The notes below the pieces were generated by a model. It was not told the DNA's origin and ran no database searches. It saw only the letters and a list, made by a program, of their open reading frames with translations. Below are positions 1 to 5,415 of a DNA stretch of 9,493 nucleotides, in pieces. A program made the position numbers and the translations under genes. The stretch comes from Candidatus Falkowbacteria bacterium CG10_big_fil_rev_8_21_14_0_10_39_9 (lineage in GTDB: Bacteria > Patescibacteriota > Patescibacteriia > Patescibacteriales > UBA12465), in NCBI GenBank assembly GCA_002778645.1, contig PFAQ01000031.1:1-9493 (forward strand). Direction: 5' to 3'. Position 1 is the stretch's first letter. Every line of letters begins with the position of its first letter.

Positions 1-33
1 ACGGGGAATCTTGGGGTTTGTTGTATATGCCAT
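1..33 (-). CDS. 5' end of a gene leaving the window, probable integrase-type transposase (partial)
   Basis: On the minus strand an ATG at 33-31 opens a frame that continues to the window edge and reads MAYTTNPKIPR. Starts of this type (MAYTTNP followed by a Pro/Arg stretch) resemble, from memory, the N-terminus of helix-turn-helix plus DDE integrase-like transposases common in Patescibacteria. Eleven residues are too few to prove it. Support for a real gene comes from upstream: an extended -10 (TGTTATAAT on the minus strand) ends 21 nt before the ATG. If it is a transposase, the terminal repeat of its element should lie between about 60 and 200, but no partner end is in view. Confidence 0.45.
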   Translation of the reverse strand, partial: MAYTTNPKIPR

Positions 34-54
34 ATGTTTGAATATTAACCCCTA

Positions 55-63
55 ATTATAACA
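55..63 (-). promoter_or_regulatory. extended -10 promoter for the leftward gene
   Basis: Read on the minus strand, this is TGTTATAAT: a perfect TATAAT hexamer (60-55) with the extended TG one base before it. There is no strong -35; GAAACA lies 17 nt upstream. The leftward ATG follows 21 nt after the hexamer. Confidence 0.5.
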
Positions 64-109
64 CTTTTTTAGCTAGGTGTTTCCAAGGTGCTGAACTATT
101 GCGTCAGGA

Positions 110-138
110 TTGACAAAGACATGCCAAAATGGTATTTT
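110..138 (+). promoter_or_regulatory. strong plus-strand promoter (TTGACA, 17 nt, TATTTT)
   Basis: A consensus -35 TTGACA (110-115) and a -10 TATTTT (133-138) are separated by exactly 17 nt, with the extended TG at 130-131. Transcription should start near 145, giving the gene at 249 a leader of about 100 nt that contains the dyads at 184-211 and 221-234. The promoter diverges from the leftward gene at 1-33, and the two -10 elements are about 70 bp apart. Confidence 0.5.
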
Positions 139-183
139 TTAGGTCACGTCGCACCTTAACAAGCCCTACTAATTGGATCATCC

Positions 184-211
184 TAGTCTCTTGAATATAT
201 GGAGGAGACTA
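184..211. repeat. inverted repeat with 7-bp arms (TAGTCTC / GAGACTA)
   Basis: TAGTCTC (184-190) and GAGACTA (205-211) are exact reverse complements around a 14-nt spacer. The pair lies in the predicted leader of the gene at 249. It could be a weak RNA hairpin or a two-half-site operator. No run of T follows, so it is not a terminator. Confidence 0.35.
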
Positions 212-220
212 AGATAGTTC

Positions 221-234
221 AATTAGTACTAATT
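221..234. promoter_or_regulatory. 14-bp perfect palindrome, possible operator
   Basis: AATTAGTACTAATT is a perfect palindrome. It ends on the first base of a TAAAAT -10-like hexamer (234-239) that lies 9 nt before the start at 249. A repressor bound here would cover that start. The composition is AT-rich, so chance is possible, but a second dyad at 184-211 adds some weight. Confidence 0.35.
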
Positions 235-248
235 AAAATACGAAGACA

Positions 249-788
249 ATGGAACCATTAATATCCAAAAGAAACCCAGAAATGAATGGGTTTTTACAGC
301 GCTTAGAAAAAACTCTGGCTAAAATTAATCCAATCTCTTGTGGCGGTTTCTACCTGATGAAACACATGAATGGGGCTCGCCAAACAATAGAGCAAATAGG
401 CGTACTCAATGTTAGCAAAGGAGTTCAGAAAGATTTAGGTAGGAAAATAAAAGATACTTTAGAACTGTTGATGGAGGGGGCGCTGACAGAAAAAAATAAC
501 AAACCCCAAAACAATAATTCAAAAAACGGACAGAAGGTTATAACTCTCTATCAAAACAAGTGCATTGTCCTTTCTGGAAACGGGAGAATGATTAATGAGG
601 CCATTGCTGCCCTATGGTTGATTGGCAGAGAAATCATGATTAGATATAATGACTTGACTGTTGGCTTTACCACCAGCCAAAAATTCTTTTCCGAAATAAA
701 GATTGAAGCTGATGTAATTAAGAAAGAATTTTTTCCAGATAATTCTTCGCTGAGCGAAATTGCCAAACTAATGGAAGATAATTATTAA
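249..788 (+). CDS. hypothetical protein, 179 residues
   Basis: I do not recognise this protein. It appears soluble: no signal peptide or membrane segment is visible. Residues 1-80 are basic and probably helical. Residues 81-95 are an Asn/Lys/Gln-rich low-complexity linker (NNKPQNNN region). Residues 96-179 form a second unit with alternating hydrophobic stretches (VITLYQNKCIVL, then AIAALWLIGREIMIRY) and an acidic C-terminus, so a two-domain layout is likely. The ATG at 249 is the first start after an in-frame TAA at 234-236. No Shine-Dalgarno sequence precedes it. It stands alone, between a putative transposase gene pointing away and a run of hairpins, which fits an accessory gene. Confidence 0.7.
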   Translation: MEPLISKRNPEMNGFLQRLEKTLAKINPISCGGFYLMKHMNGARQTIEQIGVLNVSKGVQKDLGRKIKDTLELLMEGALTEKNNKPQNNNSKNGQKVITLYQNKCIVLSGNGRMINEAIAALWLIGREIMIRYNDLTVGFTTSQKFFSEIKIEADVIKKEFFPDNSSLSEIAKLMEDNY

Positions 789-816
789 AATAATATCTTA
801 TCCTAAAAATGAAGCT

Positions 817-836
817 CCACGGCCTAACGGCCGTGG
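817..836 (+). terminator. GC-rich hairpin after the 249-788 gene
   Basis: CCACGGCC (817-824) and GGCCGTGG (829-836) form a perfect 8-bp stem with a TAAC tetraloop, followed by only four T. It is unusually GC-rich for the region. It may be a weak terminator, but stem-loops like this also mark the ends of IS200/IS605-type elements, so a relic of one is possible. Confidence 0.5.
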
Positions 837-860
837 TTTTGCCCTGGAATTGGGCATATA

Positions 861-892
861 AAAAGAGGAACCCTAATAGGCCTCTTTTTTTA
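861..892 (+). terminator. rho-independent terminator
   Basis: AAAAGAGG (861-868) pairs with CCTCTTTT (881-888), with an inner CCT/AGG pair, and a T-rich run follows to about 897. A smaller hairpin, TGCCC/GGGCA (840-844/852-856), sits just upstream. Together they end transcription before the pilin-like gene. Confidence 0.75.
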
Positions 893-914
893 TTTTTTCT
901 AAAATCATCTCGAT

Positions 915-943
915 TTGTTGAGAGTCCAATAAAATGATATAAT
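915..943 (+). promoter_or_regulatory. promoter of the pilin-like gene
   Basis: The -35 is TTGTTG (915-920) and the -10 is TATAAT (938-943), spaced by 17 nt, with the extended TG at 935-936. The predicted start near 950 gives a leader of about 24 nt to the ATG at 974, with no Shine-Dalgarno sequence. Confidence 0.65.
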
Positions 944-973
944 CAAGTTAATAATAAATGCCCTCAATTTAAT

Positions 974-1255
974 ATGTCAAAAATAAAACAGGCCTTTACT
1001 CTCCTAGAAATTCTATTAGTCGTTACCGCCATTTCTCTTTTGGCTGGAATCGTAATTTTAGCGATTAATCCCACCAGACAATTGTCTAAAACTAGGAATT
1101 CACAGCGCTATGTTGATGTTAATACCATCAATAAGGCCGCCTATCAATACATTATTGATAAAGGCTCACTCCGGACACTGTTAGCACTACACCGCTGGAA
1201 ATTTGTCGCAGCGGCGCTACGATCTGCACTGGTTTGGTTGACTTGTCGGCGCTAA
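974..1255 (+). CDS. type IV pilin-like protein, N-terminal fragment cut short by a frameshift
   Basis: This is the start of a type IV pilin/pseudopilin-type surface protein. Residues 1-7 (MSKIKQA) are a short basic leader, followed by the prepilin peptidase site A|FTLLEILLV with Glu at +5 of the mature protein. A hydrophobic helix runs to about residue 30. The usual pilin helix continues (NPTRQLSKTRNSQRYVDVN, then YQYIIDKGSL). From residue 67 the sequence turns into an unrelated Leu/Arg/Trp-rich tail that ends at 1255. The expected continuation, including the motif EIC...CTGLVDLS, is instead found in the next frame. Adding one C near 1171 joins this frame to the one ending at 2973 and gives a 666-residue protein. 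The fragment alone would be a 93-residue stub. It has its own promoter. Confidence 0.8.
   Translation: MSKIKQAFTLLEILLVVTAISLLAGIVILAINPTRQLSKTRNSQRYVDVNTINKAAYQYIIDKGSLRTLLALHRWKFVAAALRSALVWLTCRR
1169..1174 (+). other. likely frameshift site (one missing C)
   Basis: The bases here read CTC CGG. With one extra C they read CTC CCG GAC, giving Leu-Pro-Asp and then TVSTTPLEIC in unbroken frame to 2973. Pilin-like sequence lies on both sides, so the break is at or very near this point. A short C run is a typical place for a sequencing error or a natural 1-nt slip. No classic slippery heptamer is present. Confidence 0.75.
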
Positions 1256-2973
1256 CCGACAATGAAGTCTATCTAACCGCTATGCCGATTGATCCCCAGG
1301 CTGCCTCTTCCAATGGCACTGGCTACATGATCTACAAAACAGCCTTTGGCCGAGTCGGAGTCTTTTCGCCTTTAGCTGAAGTGGGAGAACAAATTGGTAC
1401 TAACCAAAGTTTCATCTGTGGTCAAAATTTAATTGACTCACGTGACTCTCAGTCATACCCCACTTCTCAAATGGGCGCTCAATGTTGGATGGCTAAGAAC
1501 ATTAATATTGGGACAGCTATTAACGGGGCGACAGAACAGACTGATAATAATGTTTTAGAAAAATATTGTTACAACAACAATAGCAATAATTGTAATATCT
1601 ATGGTGGTCTATATCAATGGGATGAGGCTATGCAATATGGTGCTCTTAGCCCTGGAGCTCAAGGGATTTGCCCTACCGACTGGCACATGCCAACTGAAGC
1701 TGAATGGACGGCCATCACGAGATTCGTTATTAACGATCCAAACTGCGATCCCGACACTGGCTGCTCTCCAGCCGGAACCGAACTCCATGTTGGTGGATAT
1801 TATGGCTTCAACATACCTCTGGCAGGCTACCGCGATCTCGGTGGCTCTTTTTATGACTCAGGATACTCAGCCGATCTCTGGACCTCATCTAATGGAAGTG
1901 ATCCTTGGGAACGTTATTTAGTAACATCTGATCCAAATATTTATCGTTATACCTATACTCGATCATATGGTACTTCGGTCCGCTGTGTTGCAGATGAGTC
2001 AGCTGCTTGCATGCCTAATTGTACCAACAAGTGTGGTGGTTTCAATAGTTGTAATGGTACTTGCCCAGATACCTGTGTTGGCGCTCAATCATGTGTTAAT
2101 CAGATTTGTCGTGACTTAATAAACCTAACTTATACCTCCAGTGGTAATGGTTCAATTTCTGGATCAAGCTCTCAGACTATTAGTTACGGTGGTAACGGAA
2201 CGGCCGTCACCGCAGTTCCAGATTCTGGTTATTACTTTTTTAACTGGAGCGATGGCTCAACCAGCAATCCTCGTACCGATACCTCAGTCACCAGCAATCT
2301 CTCAGCAACGGCTAATTTTGTTGTTAATCCTTGCGGGGTAGCTTCTTCTATGACCGATTCACGCGACTCTCAGATATACCCAATTGTTAACATCTATAAT
2401 CAATGTTGGATGGCTAAAAATCTAAACTATGGCACCATGATCACCGGGGTTACGGTTCAGGCCAACAATAGTATTTCCGAAAAATATTGTTATGCTAATA
2501 ATAGTAGCAATTGCAGTACCTACGGCGGGTTATATCAATGGGCTGAGGCTGTCCAATATTTGAATGGAGCCACCAACAGTGTCGGCTGGAGTCCAGCTCC
2601 AACAGGCAATGTCCAGGGTCTTTGTCCTTCTGGCTGGCACTTGCCAACCGACTCAGAAATAACTTCATTAACAACTTATTTAGGTGGCGTGTCAGTGGCT
2701 GGTGGCAAGATAAAAGAAACTACCACGACACACTGGAATAGTCCCAACACCGGTGCTAACAACTCTTCTGGCTTTACCGCCTTGCCAAACGGAGAGCGCC
2801 ATCGTAGCACTGGAGCCTTCGCCTATCTAGGAGAATGGGCTAATATTTGGTCGTCTTCTAACTATAATTCATTACAGGCTTGGAGCCGAGCTCTATATTC
2901 AGGAGCGGAATCAGTTTATCTTAGTGCTAGCAACAAATCATATGGCTATAGCATTCGCTGTCTAAAAAACTAA
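1234..2973 (+). CDS. pilin-like surface protein with two FISUMP domains, C-terminal part after the frameshift
   Basis: The frame is open from the TAA at 1159-1161; the TTG at 1234 is only its first plausible start codon and is probably not used, because this is the rest of the 974 gene. Residues 1-50 complete the pilin-type region (MPIDP, GTGY, then GRVGVFSPLAE). Residues about 62-252 and 366-578 are two FISUMP domains (Fibrobacter major paralogous domain), each with CWMAKN, EKYCY, YGGLYQW, CP..WH.PT, W(T/S)SS and a closing RC. Residues 259-292 are a linker with eight Cys in regular spacing. Residues about 297-363 resemble an InlB-type beta repeat (GYYFFNWSDG). The role is inferred: a pilus-borne or membrane-anchored extracellular binding protein. 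A terminator follows. Confidence 0.85.
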   Translation: MVDLSALTDNEVYLTAMPIDPQAASSNGTGYMIYKTAFGRVGVFSPLAEVGEQIGTNQSFICGQNLIDSRDSQSYPTSQMGAQCWMAKNINIGTAINGATEQTDNNVLEKYCYNNNSNNCNIYGGLYQWDEAMQYGALSPGAQGICPTDWHMPTEAEWTAITRFVINDPNCDPDTGCSPAGTELHVGGYYGFNIPLAGYRDLGGSFYDSGYSADLWTSSNGSDPWERYLVTSDPNIYRYTYTRSYGTSVRCVADESAACMPNCTNKCGGFNSCNGTCPDTCVGAQSCVNQICRDLINLTYTSSGNGSISGSSSQTISYGGNGTAVTAVPDSGYYFFNWSDGSTSNPRTDTSVTSNLSATANFVVNPCGVASSMTDSRDSQIYPIVNIYNQCWMAKNLNYGTMITGVTVQANNSISEKYCYANNSSNCSTYGGLYQWAEAVQYLNGATNSVGWSPAPTGNVQGLCPSGWHLPTDSEITSLTTYLGGVSVAGGKIKETTTTHWNSPNTGANNSSGFTALPNGERHRSTGAFAYLGEWANIWSSSNYNSLQAWSRALYSGAESVYLSASNKSYGYSIRCLKN

Positions 2974-2996
2974 CTAACTCTATTTTATTAAACTAT

Positions 2997-3025
2997 AAAA
3001 ACCCCGGTATTTACTTGGGTTTTTT
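2997..3025 (+). terminator. rho-independent terminator after the FISUMP gene
   Basis: AAAAACCC (2997-3004) pairs with GGGTTTTT (3017-3024) around a 12-nt loop, and the T run continues to 3025. It starts 23 nt after the stop at 2973. Confidence 0.75.
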
Positions 3026-3033
3026 GCTTTTTA

Positions 3034-3060
3034 TTGACAATAAAGGCACTATATGATAAT
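3034..3060 (+). promoter_or_regulatory. promoter of the 3097 gene
   Basis: The -35 is a consensus TTGACA (3034-3039). The best -10 is GATAAT (3055-3060), within TATGATAAT, with a 15-nt spacer that is short but tolerable. The start codon follows 36 nt later. The promoter lies just behind the preceding terminator. Confidence 0.5.
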
Positions 3061-3096
3061 GTCCAGACAGTAAATTAACAATAAAAATCACTAAAT

Positions 3097-3714
3097 ATGG
3101 AAGAGAGAGAAACTAAAGTCTGGATCCTGGACCCGGACGAACTAGCCCAAAAAGATTTAGCTGAAAAGATCAGCCACTTTTCCCAAGTCCGAGTTGACAC
3201 TATTACAGAAGCCCAATTAAATCTCGAGGCTATCGTAGCTCAGGAAAACTTCACTCATGTCATCATTGATGGCAATGAAATTTTAACAGAAAAAATTCGT
3301 CAGATTTTTTCTGGGATAATAATCGTTAATTCCAAGTATGAGGAGTTCAACGATCTTTTAATCAAAGCCGGTGGTAATTATAAAGTTAGAAAAGACCAAA
3401 CGGATGATTTTTTTCTTAATCTGGTTCACATCCCTGTTGGGCTGGAATTAATCAACGCCACAATAGATTTCAGTAAATCAGCAGCTGACCCCCAAAACAT
3501 CAGGGAGGCGGAAGAACTATTATTAAAGATTAAGGGTATCATAGAAAGAATTAGAAGAAATGATACCAGAAAAAGATTTGAGGATCTAGCAAAAATATTT
3601 TTCAAACTACAGAATCTCAAACCTGTCTGGCAAAACCCAGGACATAAAAAATTCATAAAGACCTTTCATGAATTGCAAAGAAAGGTCTTGAGTCTCAATG
3701 CTACCATTGGCTAA
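3097..3714 (+). CDS. hypothetical protein, 205 residues, possibly with a degenerate receiver-like domain
   Basis: I cannot name this family. It appears soluble, with no signal peptide or membrane helix. The first 115 residues have the beta-alpha pattern of a response-regulator receiver: VWILDPDE near the start (acidic pair position), HVIIDG near residue 57 (phospho-acceptor position) and IIIVNS near residue 75 (switch Ser/Thr position). The match is loose, so a phosphorylation role is only a suggestion. Residues about 130-205 are charged and helical (EAEELLLKIKGIIERIRR, then FHELQRKVLSL), which could be a dimerising or partner-binding region. The gene is alone between its own promoter and a strong terminator. 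No Shine-Dalgarno sequence precedes the ATG. Confidence 0.75.
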   Translation: MEERETKVWILDPDELAQKDLAEKISHFSQVRVDTITEAQLNLEAIVAQENFTHVIIDGNEILTEKIRQIFSGIIIVNSKYEEFNDLLIKAGGNYKVRKDQTDDFFLNLVHIPVGLELINATIDFSKSAADPQNIREAEELLLKIKGIIERIRRNDTRKRFEDLAKIFFKLQNLKPVWQNPGHKKFIKTFHELQRKVLSLNATIG

Positions 3715-3716
3715 AC

Positions 3717-3750
3717 AAAAAAGGATGCTTAAAACAAAGCATCCTTTTTT
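3717..3750. terminator. strong bidirectional terminator between convergent genes
   Basis: A 14-bp perfect stem, AAAAAAGGATGCTT (3717-3730) and AAGCATCCTTTTTT (3737-3750), encloses the loop AAAACA. It has A runs on one side and T runs on the other, so it works in both directions. It ends the 3097 gene on the plus strand and, 7 nt past its 3' end, the tRNA-Leu on the minus strand. Confidence 0.88.
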
Positions 3751-3757
3751 ATTTTTG

Positions 3758-3841
3758 TGCCGAAAGAGGGACTTGAACCCTCACCCCCTTGCGAGGACTA
3801 GCGCCTGAAGCTAGCGCGTCTACCAGTTCCGCCACTTCGGC
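3758..3841 (-). tRNA. tRNA-Leu (anticodon CAG)
   Basis: On the minus strand an 84-nt cloverleaf is visible. The acceptor stem GCCGAAG pairs with TTTCGGC, with one G-U pair. The D arm contains GGTAGACGC. The anticodon stem CTAGC/GCTAG encloses TTCAGGC, with CAG at 3807-3805. A long variable arm of class II type and the T arm GAGGG/TTCAAGT/CCCTC follow. The discriminator base is A and CCA is not encoded, so it must be added after transcription. The 5' end is 3 nt after the truB stop codon, so the tRNA is almost surely cut from the truB transcript by RNase P. Confidence 0.95.
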
Positions 3842-3844
3842 CTT

Positions 3845-4519
3845 TTATTTAGCAAACAAATATGTCTGCCAATCACTCGCCTCTATTCTATCTAATTCTA
3901 CAGCTTGGTCAATAGCAAAGCTTCCCACTTTAGTCCGACAGAGTCCAGAAAGGTAAGCGCCAGTCCCCAGATAAACCCCTAAATCATAGGCTAAAGTCCT
4001 GATATAAGTGCCGGAAGAACAGGCTACTTTTAGTTTCAAAAGAGGCCAAGAATAATCCAATATTTCCAAGTCGTAGAGGGTAATTAGTTGTTTGGGACGC
4101 TCAATGTCTTTGCCTTGTCGAGCTAAATGATACAGCTTCTGCCCTTTGATCTTCTTGGCGCTATACATCGGGGGTAATTGTTCCGAGTCTCCCAAGAAGT
4201 CAGACAGGGCCATTTGAATTCTTTCTCGCTCCAGTGCCACGCTCTGATATTCTGATATCACTTGCCCCTCTTGGTCATAGGTATCAGTAGTCAAACCAAA
4301 ATGAATTTCAGCCTCATACTCTTTATTCATCTTAACAAACCAAGAGATTTCTTTAGTGGCTTCTCTACCCACAGCCAAAATCATCAGTCCTGAAGCTTTG
4401 GGATCCAAGGTGCCAGCATGACCAATTTTCTTAATGCCCGACAAATACCGCAAGCGATTAACCACGCTATGAGAGCTCAGACCCAAGGGCTTATCAATTA
4501 GAATAAAACCGCTATTCAT
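3845..4519 (-). CDS. truB: tRNA pseudouridine(55) synthase TruB, short form
   Basis: TruB converts U55 in the T loop of nearly all tRNAs to pseudouridine. The family signatures are clear: GFILIDKPLGLSSH (residues 4-17), then GHAGTLDPKASG with the catalytic Asp at residue 39, the KEYEAEIHFG strand, the LPPMYSAKKIKGQKLY segment, and CSSGTYIRTLAYDLG with the conserved Arg. At 224 residues it is shorter than the E. coli enzyme (314) and ends after the catalytic domain, so the C-terminal PUA domain is absent. The ATG lies only 8 nt after a good -10 (TATGAT), which suggests a leaderless mRNA. The gene is directly followed by tRNA-Leu(CAG), itself a substrate of this enzyme family. Confidence 0.95.
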   Translation of the reverse strand: MNSGFILIDKPLGLSSHSVVNRLRYLSGIKKIGHAGTLDPKASGLMILAVGREATKEISWFVKMNKEYEAEIHFGLTTDTYDQEGQVISEYQSVALERERIQMALSDFLGDSEQLPPMYSAKKIKGQKLYHLARQGKDIERPKQLITLYDLEILDYSWPLLKLKVACSSGTYIRTLAYDLGVYLGTGAYLSGLCRTKVGSFAIDQAVELDRIEASDWQTYLFAK

Positions 4520-4527
4520 ATAACTAA

Positions 4528-4555
4528 ATCATACCACCAATTAAAATATAAACAA
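4528..4555 (-). promoter_or_regulatory. promoter of truB and tRNA-Leu
   Basis: Read on the minus strand: -35 TTGTTT, a 16-nt spacer, then the extended -10 TGGTATGAT, with the hexamer at 4533-4528. Only 8 nt separate the hexamer from the truB ATG (4519), so the transcript should begin within about two bases of the start codon. Confidence 0.6.
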
Positions 4556-4594
4556 GTTGGGGCTCCCAGGCGACTACCAGTCCTAAAAATTTTA

Positions 4595-4603
4595 TGATAT
4601 AAT
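4595..4603 (+). promoter_or_regulatory. extended -10 promoter of the SdpI-family gene
   Basis: TGATATAAT is a perfect TATAAT (4598-4603) with the extended TG. No convincing -35 is seen. Transcription should start at about 4609-4610, on the GTG that is the earliest in-frame start and 27 nt before the first ATG. Confidence 0.55.
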
Positions 4604-4636
4604 AAAAGAGTGCCTAAAACTAATCATTACAAAATT

Positions 4637-5317
4637 ATGAAGATGCCTATTAAACTAACCCTTAAAACTGAGTTAGTCCCGCTCTTTTTTATCACCGCCA
4701 CCGTTGCCACGGTGCTTTGTTTCTACAACAACTTACCGGAGAAAGTTACCAGTCATTGGAATTTTATTGGCCAAGTTGATGGTTGGTCATCTAACACATT
4801 TTATGGAATATTCTTCCCGATACTAATTATCTGTCTCTATGCCCTGCTCCTAATTATGCCTCTGATTGACCCTCGTAAAGAAAGTTACAAAAAATTCTTA
4901 CCGGCATACCATGTTTTTAAAGGCTTGATAATCGCGACCCTATTTATCATCTACTTTTCTACTACTATTTTTAATCTAGGTTACAAAATTAATGTTGGCG
5001 TGATGGTGACCACCTCTATTGGCATCATGATGATGATTTTAAGTTTCTATTTAAAAGATATTAAAGAAAATTGGTTTCTGGGAATTAGGACTCCCTGGAC
5101 TATGTCCTCACCTGTGGTTTGGGAAAAAACCCATAAATTTGGAGCCTGGTTGTTTTTGCTCTTTGGCTTGATTATTATCGTCATGCCCTACCTACCAGCT
5201 ATGATTGCCATCCCCTTGTTTGCCGCTGGCATTATCGGAGTTACCCTCGGATCTTTTGTTTATTCCTATATTGTCTTCACCCAAGAAAAGAATAAGAAGG
5301 TTAAGAAGATTAAATAG
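4637..5317 (+). CDS. SdpI-family (DUF1648) multi-pass membrane protein
   Basis: This is an integral membrane protein of about six helices. The first helix is followed by LPEKVTSHWNFIGQVDGW, the DUF1648 signature (His-Trp-Asn, then Gly..Asp-Gly). Between helices lies KENWFLGIRTPWTMSS...VWEKTHKFG, the SdpI signature. In Bacillus, SdpI gives immunity to the SdpC toxin and acts as its signal receptor; most family members elsewhere have unknown roles, and no SdpC-like gene is in view. I chose the ATG at 4637 (226 residues). A GTG at 4610 would add nine residues but coincides with the predicted transcription start. The C-terminus is a Lys-rich cytoplasmic tail. A terminator follows. Confidence 0.85.
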   Translation: MKMPIKLTLKTELVPLFFITATVATVLCFYNNLPEKVTSHWNFIGQVDGWSSNTFYGIFFPILIICLYALLLIMPLIDPRKESYKKFLPAYHVFKGLIIATLFIIYFSTTIFNLGYKINVGVMVTTSIGIMMMILSFYLKDIKENWFLGIRTPWTMSSPVVWEKTHKFGAWLFLLFGLIIIVMPYLPAMIAIPLFAAGIIGVTLGSFVYSYIVFTQEKNKKVKKIK

Positions 5318-5342
5318 ACCTATATTTAAATTTGAGTTTCTT

Positions 5343-5368
5343 AAAAAGCGGCTTAACTCCGCTTTTTT
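5343..5368 (+). terminator. rho-independent terminator after the SdpI-family gene
   Basis: AAAAAGCGG (5343-5351) pairs with CCGCTTTTT (5359-5367) around a 7-nt loop, ending in a run of six T. It lies 25 nt after the stop at 5317 and separates this gene from the ATPase gene. Confidence 0.85.
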
Positions 5369-5377
5369 GGTTTTATT

Positions 5378-5386
5378 TGCTATAAT
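5378..5386 (+). promoter_or_regulatory. extended -10 promoter of the MgtA-type gene
   Basis: TGCTATAAT is a perfect TATAAT (5381-5386) with the extended TG, 29 nt before the ATG at 5416. No clear -35 is seen, because the upstream bases belong to the terminator. The resulting leader of about 23 nt is too short for an M-box or an mgtA-type magnesium-sensing leader. Confidence 0.6.
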
Positions 5387-5415
5387 AGAGACAGAATAAC
5401 AAATAATCTAAATAT

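Noticed and set aside
199..261. Small upstream frame of 20 codons overlapping the start of the 249 gene
   Set aside because: It has no Shine-Dalgarno sequence, no recognisable peptide and an AT-rich composition; overlap with the palindrome and start region explains it as well.
1601..1921. Open frame overlapping the FISUMP gene (also 2141-2341)
   Set aside because: Both lie in another frame inside a clearly coding region with FISUMP motifs and show no independent domain or start signal.
2860..2973. Variable region of a diversity-generating retroelement at the end of the FISUMP gene
   Set aside because: The lectin-like C-terminus is suggestive, but there is no template repeat or reverse transcriptase in the window and no clear adenine-biased codon pattern.
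5205..5399. Open frame across the end of the SdpI-family gene and its terminator
   Set aside because: It overlaps the SdpI coding end in another frame, runs through a perfect terminator and the next promoter, and encodes nothing recognisable.
5318..5415. Magnesium-sensing riboswitch (M-box) or mgtA leader before the ATPase gene
   Set aside because: The gap is filled by a terminator and a -10 element; the remaining leader of about 23 nt is too short.
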